This document shows positions 5,695-7,848 of a DNA stretch of 7,848 nt, piece after piece. The translations under genes and the position numbers were made by a program. Location of the stretch: assembly GCA_027004335.1 (NCBI GenBank), contig JALTID010000190.1, positions 1 to 7,848 on the forward strand, read 5' to 3'. The stretch is from JALTID01 sp027004335 [NCBI: bacterium]. Its GTDB lineage: Bacteria > JALSQH01. The notes beneath the pieces are model-generated. The model was not told where the DNA came from. It saw only the letters and a list, made by a program, of their open reading frames with translations, and did no database searches. Position 1 is the stretch's first letter; each line of letters begins with the position of its first letter.

Positions 5695-7848
5695 ATCTTG
5701 TTAAGACAGAAGAACGCTTAAACAGAGCATTGGTTCTATCTAATCTCCTGACTGTTCTTCTTTTTGTTGGAACTTATCTTTTAATTGCTCAGTACACCTT
5801 AAGTGAGATATTCTGGCTCGGCATAGGTATCACGCTATTCATGGGAGTTATTCTATTCGCAAGTTTCTGGTTAAAAAGGAAATTCCTTTATCCTCTTCTT
5901 AAGTCTGCAGAAGATTTAACTCTCGGGAAGTTAGTACCAATTCCTGAACTTAAAAGAGTCTTTCTTGAGGGAAAAGGAGCTGCATATTCTTTTACAAGAG
6001 CATCTTTCCTTCTATGGTTCTTGGCCGGAACTCTAATAATTTTCATTTTCTACTCTTCCGGGCTCGTATCTCTTTCAAAATTCGCAGTCATCACTTTAAC
6101 TTTCATTCTCACTATAATCATAACCCATCTCTTTCAATGGTACTTTCTAAGAAATGCTCTCATCGCTCCTATGAGAATAATAGGTGAAAAATTGGTAGAA
6201 TCTAAAGAAGAGGAAATCATTCAAAAAGGTTTTACTCTATCACTTCAACAAAAGATTTTTCTAATCTTTTTGGGACTCATCGCCTACTCTGCTGGCATCA
6301 TAGGTACATGGGGAACCAATCAGGTTATTCAGGTAAGGAGGGATATAAATATTTCCTTTATGAAACAATTACTAACAAAAGCAATTATAATGTATGAGAA
6401 AGAAAAAGATCCTTTTAAACTTATAAAGGAAGATTTCCCTGTTTACCATTTAACTTCAGTAAACTCCATGGGAATACAGATTTCAGGTGACCCTCTTCCC
6501 TCAGAAATCCAGAAATCACTTTATCGCCAAGCAGTTGATTCTGCAATACCCTCTGAAGACTATTTGGTTGTTCCATCAGATCCGAGAGAAGATGGTACCC
6601 GCTTCATCATATGGAAAAAATGGAACACATTTTCTGAAGCTACATTAAGTGTAGTGAAAGATTACACAATTTTCTTTATCCTCATTCTTCTTATGGTAGG
6701 CTCCATTGTGTATCTTGCCGCAAATGACTGGAAGGGGATTATAAATGCCCTGCGTATCTACCTTGCAAGAGTAAAAAGAGGAAATTTCAAAAAAGGCTTA
6801 ATAATCTACACTGATGACGAATTAGGAGACATCGGTGCCTATTTAAATCAGGTTCATGATCACTTTAAAAATTCCATTGCTGATGCAAGACAGGTTTCAC
6901 TTTTTATTGAAAACAACATCAATGAGCTTTCAGCACTATTTGCTGCAATGGAAGAAGCATTAATTAATTCCAGAATACAGATAAACAATGAGGAAAAGCT
7001 CCTAATTTCCCAAAATGAAACCATTAAAAAGATAAAAAGTAGAATTCCTGAATTATATGCTACATCTCTCGGAAGAGAGGAAAATCAAATACTTACAATA
7101 GCTACAGGCAAAACAAAAGGGGTAATTTCAACTATAATTTCAAACGCAAATTTTACCAAAAGGAAACTTGAAGAAAATTTACAATATATTGATTCTCTTC
7201 TTCTTTCCTTAAAAATAATAAGAAATTTTGTTAAAAGGTTTAATGAAAGATTTTCAATAATTACTGGCATCTCACAATCCATTATGACCACCATCTCCGG
7301 AATAGATCTGTCTCAGCGCGAGATCTCTCTCCATGAAACAAGAAACGGCGTATTCTCCAAAAATCTATGGGGAATTCACATGGAATTAATGGAATCACTG
7401 GAAAAAATGGAAAAGTATCTCACCAACCTTTATATCAACTTAGAAGAACTGGAAAAGGTACTGAATCTCGTTTATGAACTGTCGGAAGATACTAAGATCT
7501 TAAGCTTAAATGCTTCCATTATCTCTTCTCATGCTGAAGAGGAAGGAAAGAGTTTCTCAGTAATTGCCAATCAGATTCAGGCATTGGCAGAATTAACTGG
7601 AGAATCCATCGCAATGACTCATGAAATCCTTGAAAAACTCTCAACCTTTAGAGGAAGAGCGATTAAAAAAGCTACAATATTTAGAGAGCAATTTAAAGAA
7701 GCTTTTTCGGAACTTATTAAAGATGAGGAAGATGAAGTAACAGGGGAGTTTTCCTCTAATATCCATGAAATAACAGAGGATACAAAGAATCTAATGACAA
7801 ATTTCAAAGGAATTTTTGAAATGGTCAAAAAAATAGGGAGAAATGTGG
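5691..7848 (+). CDS. Large six-helix HAMP/chemoreceptor-like signalling protein, 3' end missing
   Basis: The frame is open from ATG 5691 to the right edge: 719 codons, no stop. The ATG overlaps the RodZ-like stop (ATGA); a weak AGG lies 8 nt ahead, so translation is probably coupled. Predicted membrane helices lie at about 14-33, 40-60, 104-121, 130-150, 188-207 and 325-343. Residues ~208-322 between helices 5 and 6 would be an extracytoplasmic sensor region. A HAMP-like segment follows (348-402; RVKRGNFKKG, then TDDELGDIGAYLNQV), then a long, mostly helical cytoplasmic part. At 603-635, ILSLNASI..SSHAEEEGKSFSVIANQIQALAEL (shown in part) corresponds to the methyl-accepting receptor hairpin tip, usually LNAAIEAARAGE..GRGFAVVA. 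The returning arm is cut off after residue 719. The usual Glu and Arg of EAAR are Ile611 and His614. It probably senses an envelope or external signal; partners are unknown. Confidence 0.8.
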   Translation, partial: MNLVKTEERLNRALVLSNLLTVLLFVGTYLLIAQYTLSEIFWLGIGITLFMGVILFASFWLKRKFLYPLLKSAEDLTLGKLVPIPELKRVFLEGKGAAYSFTRASFLLWFLAGTLIIFIFYSSGLVSLSKFAVITLTFILTIIITHLFQWYFLRNALIAPMRIIGEKLVESKEEEIIQKGFTLSLQQKIFLIFLGLIAYSAGIIGTWGTNQVIQVRRDINISFMKQLLTKAIIMYEKEKDPFKLIKEDFPVYHLTSVNSMGIQISGDPLPSEIQKSLYRQAVDSAIPSEDYLVVPSDPREDGTRFIIWKKWNTFSEATLSVVKDYTIFFILILLMVGSIVYLAANDWKGIINALRIYLARVKRGNFKKGLIIYTDDELGDIGAYLNQVHDHFKNSIADARQVSLFIENNINELSALFAAMEEALINSRIQINNEEKLLISQNETIKKIKSRIPELYATSLGREENQILTIATGKTKGVISTIISNANFTKRKLEENLQYIDSLLLSLKIIRNFVKRFNERFSIITGISQSIMTTISGIDLSQREISLHETRNGVFSKNLWGIHMELMESLEKMEKYLTNLYINLEELEKVLNLVYELSEDTKILSLNASIISSHAEEEGKSFSVIANQIQALAELTGESIAMTHEILEKLSTFRGRAIKKATIFREQFKEAFSELIKDEEDEVTGEFSSNIHEITEDTKNLMTNFKGIFEMVKKIGRNV

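Noticed and set aside
7085-7828. Leftward 69-codon frames opposite the receptor-like gene
   Set aside because: The + strand is open without a stop for 719 codons here and carries a recognisable receptor tip; the minus frames show no motif.

Overview
This is an AT-rich stretch of bacterial DNA carrying eight genes. Seven are real by motif, frame length or operon logic; the first is only a 3' fragment. The organism looks Gram-negative and probably rod-shaped: a lipobox-bearing TPR lipoprotein sits beside a RodZ-type cell-shape protein. Heavy use of AGA/AGG for Arg and ATA for Ile, and a CXC cysteine motif in the MTA phosphorylase like that of hyperthermophile enzymes, would fit a thermophile. 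That is only a hint, and I cannot name a phylum from the sequence.

Left part (1-1727). The window opens in the last 35 codons of a probable short-chain dehydrogenase. Its tail contains a long imperfect hairpin (48-96) and a consensus-like promoter (76-104). Next is rlmN (147-1187), the radical-SAM adenine-C2 methyltransferase of 23S rRNA and tRNA. It has no Shine-Dalgarno, and a second -10 box sits exactly 7 nt before its ATG, so a leaderless transcript is possible. An unrecognised four-helix membrane protein runs the other way (complement of 1092-1727) and overlaps the 3' end of rlmN by 96 bp tail to tail.

Promoter hub (1695-1760). Two good sigma-70-type promoters, both with 17-bp spacers, sit face to face. 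One fires right into mtnP and one fires left into the membrane-protein gene, with predicted start points about 5 bp apart, so both are unlikely to be occupied at once.

Right part (1772 to the window end). Six same-strand genes with gaps of 1, 1 and 19 bp and then two 4-bp overlaps form one apparent operon: mtnP (MTA phosphorylase), a PfkB-family kinase, an unrecognised 205-residue charged protein, a six-TPR lipoprotein, a RodZ-like HTH/transmembrane protein, and a large six-helix, HAMP-containing, chemoreceptor-like protein that runs off the right edge. The first two are metabolic (methionine/purine salvage plus a sugar or nucleoside kinase). The last three belong to the cell envelope, its shape and its signalling. 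The last gene is the most unusual: its chemoreceptor hairpin tip is recognisable, but residues that are near-invariant in classical receptors are replaced, and its N-terminus looks like a repeated two-helix module. No tRNA, rRNA, CRISPR array, insertion sequence or attachment site was seen, and there is no gene-free stretch over 300 bases.
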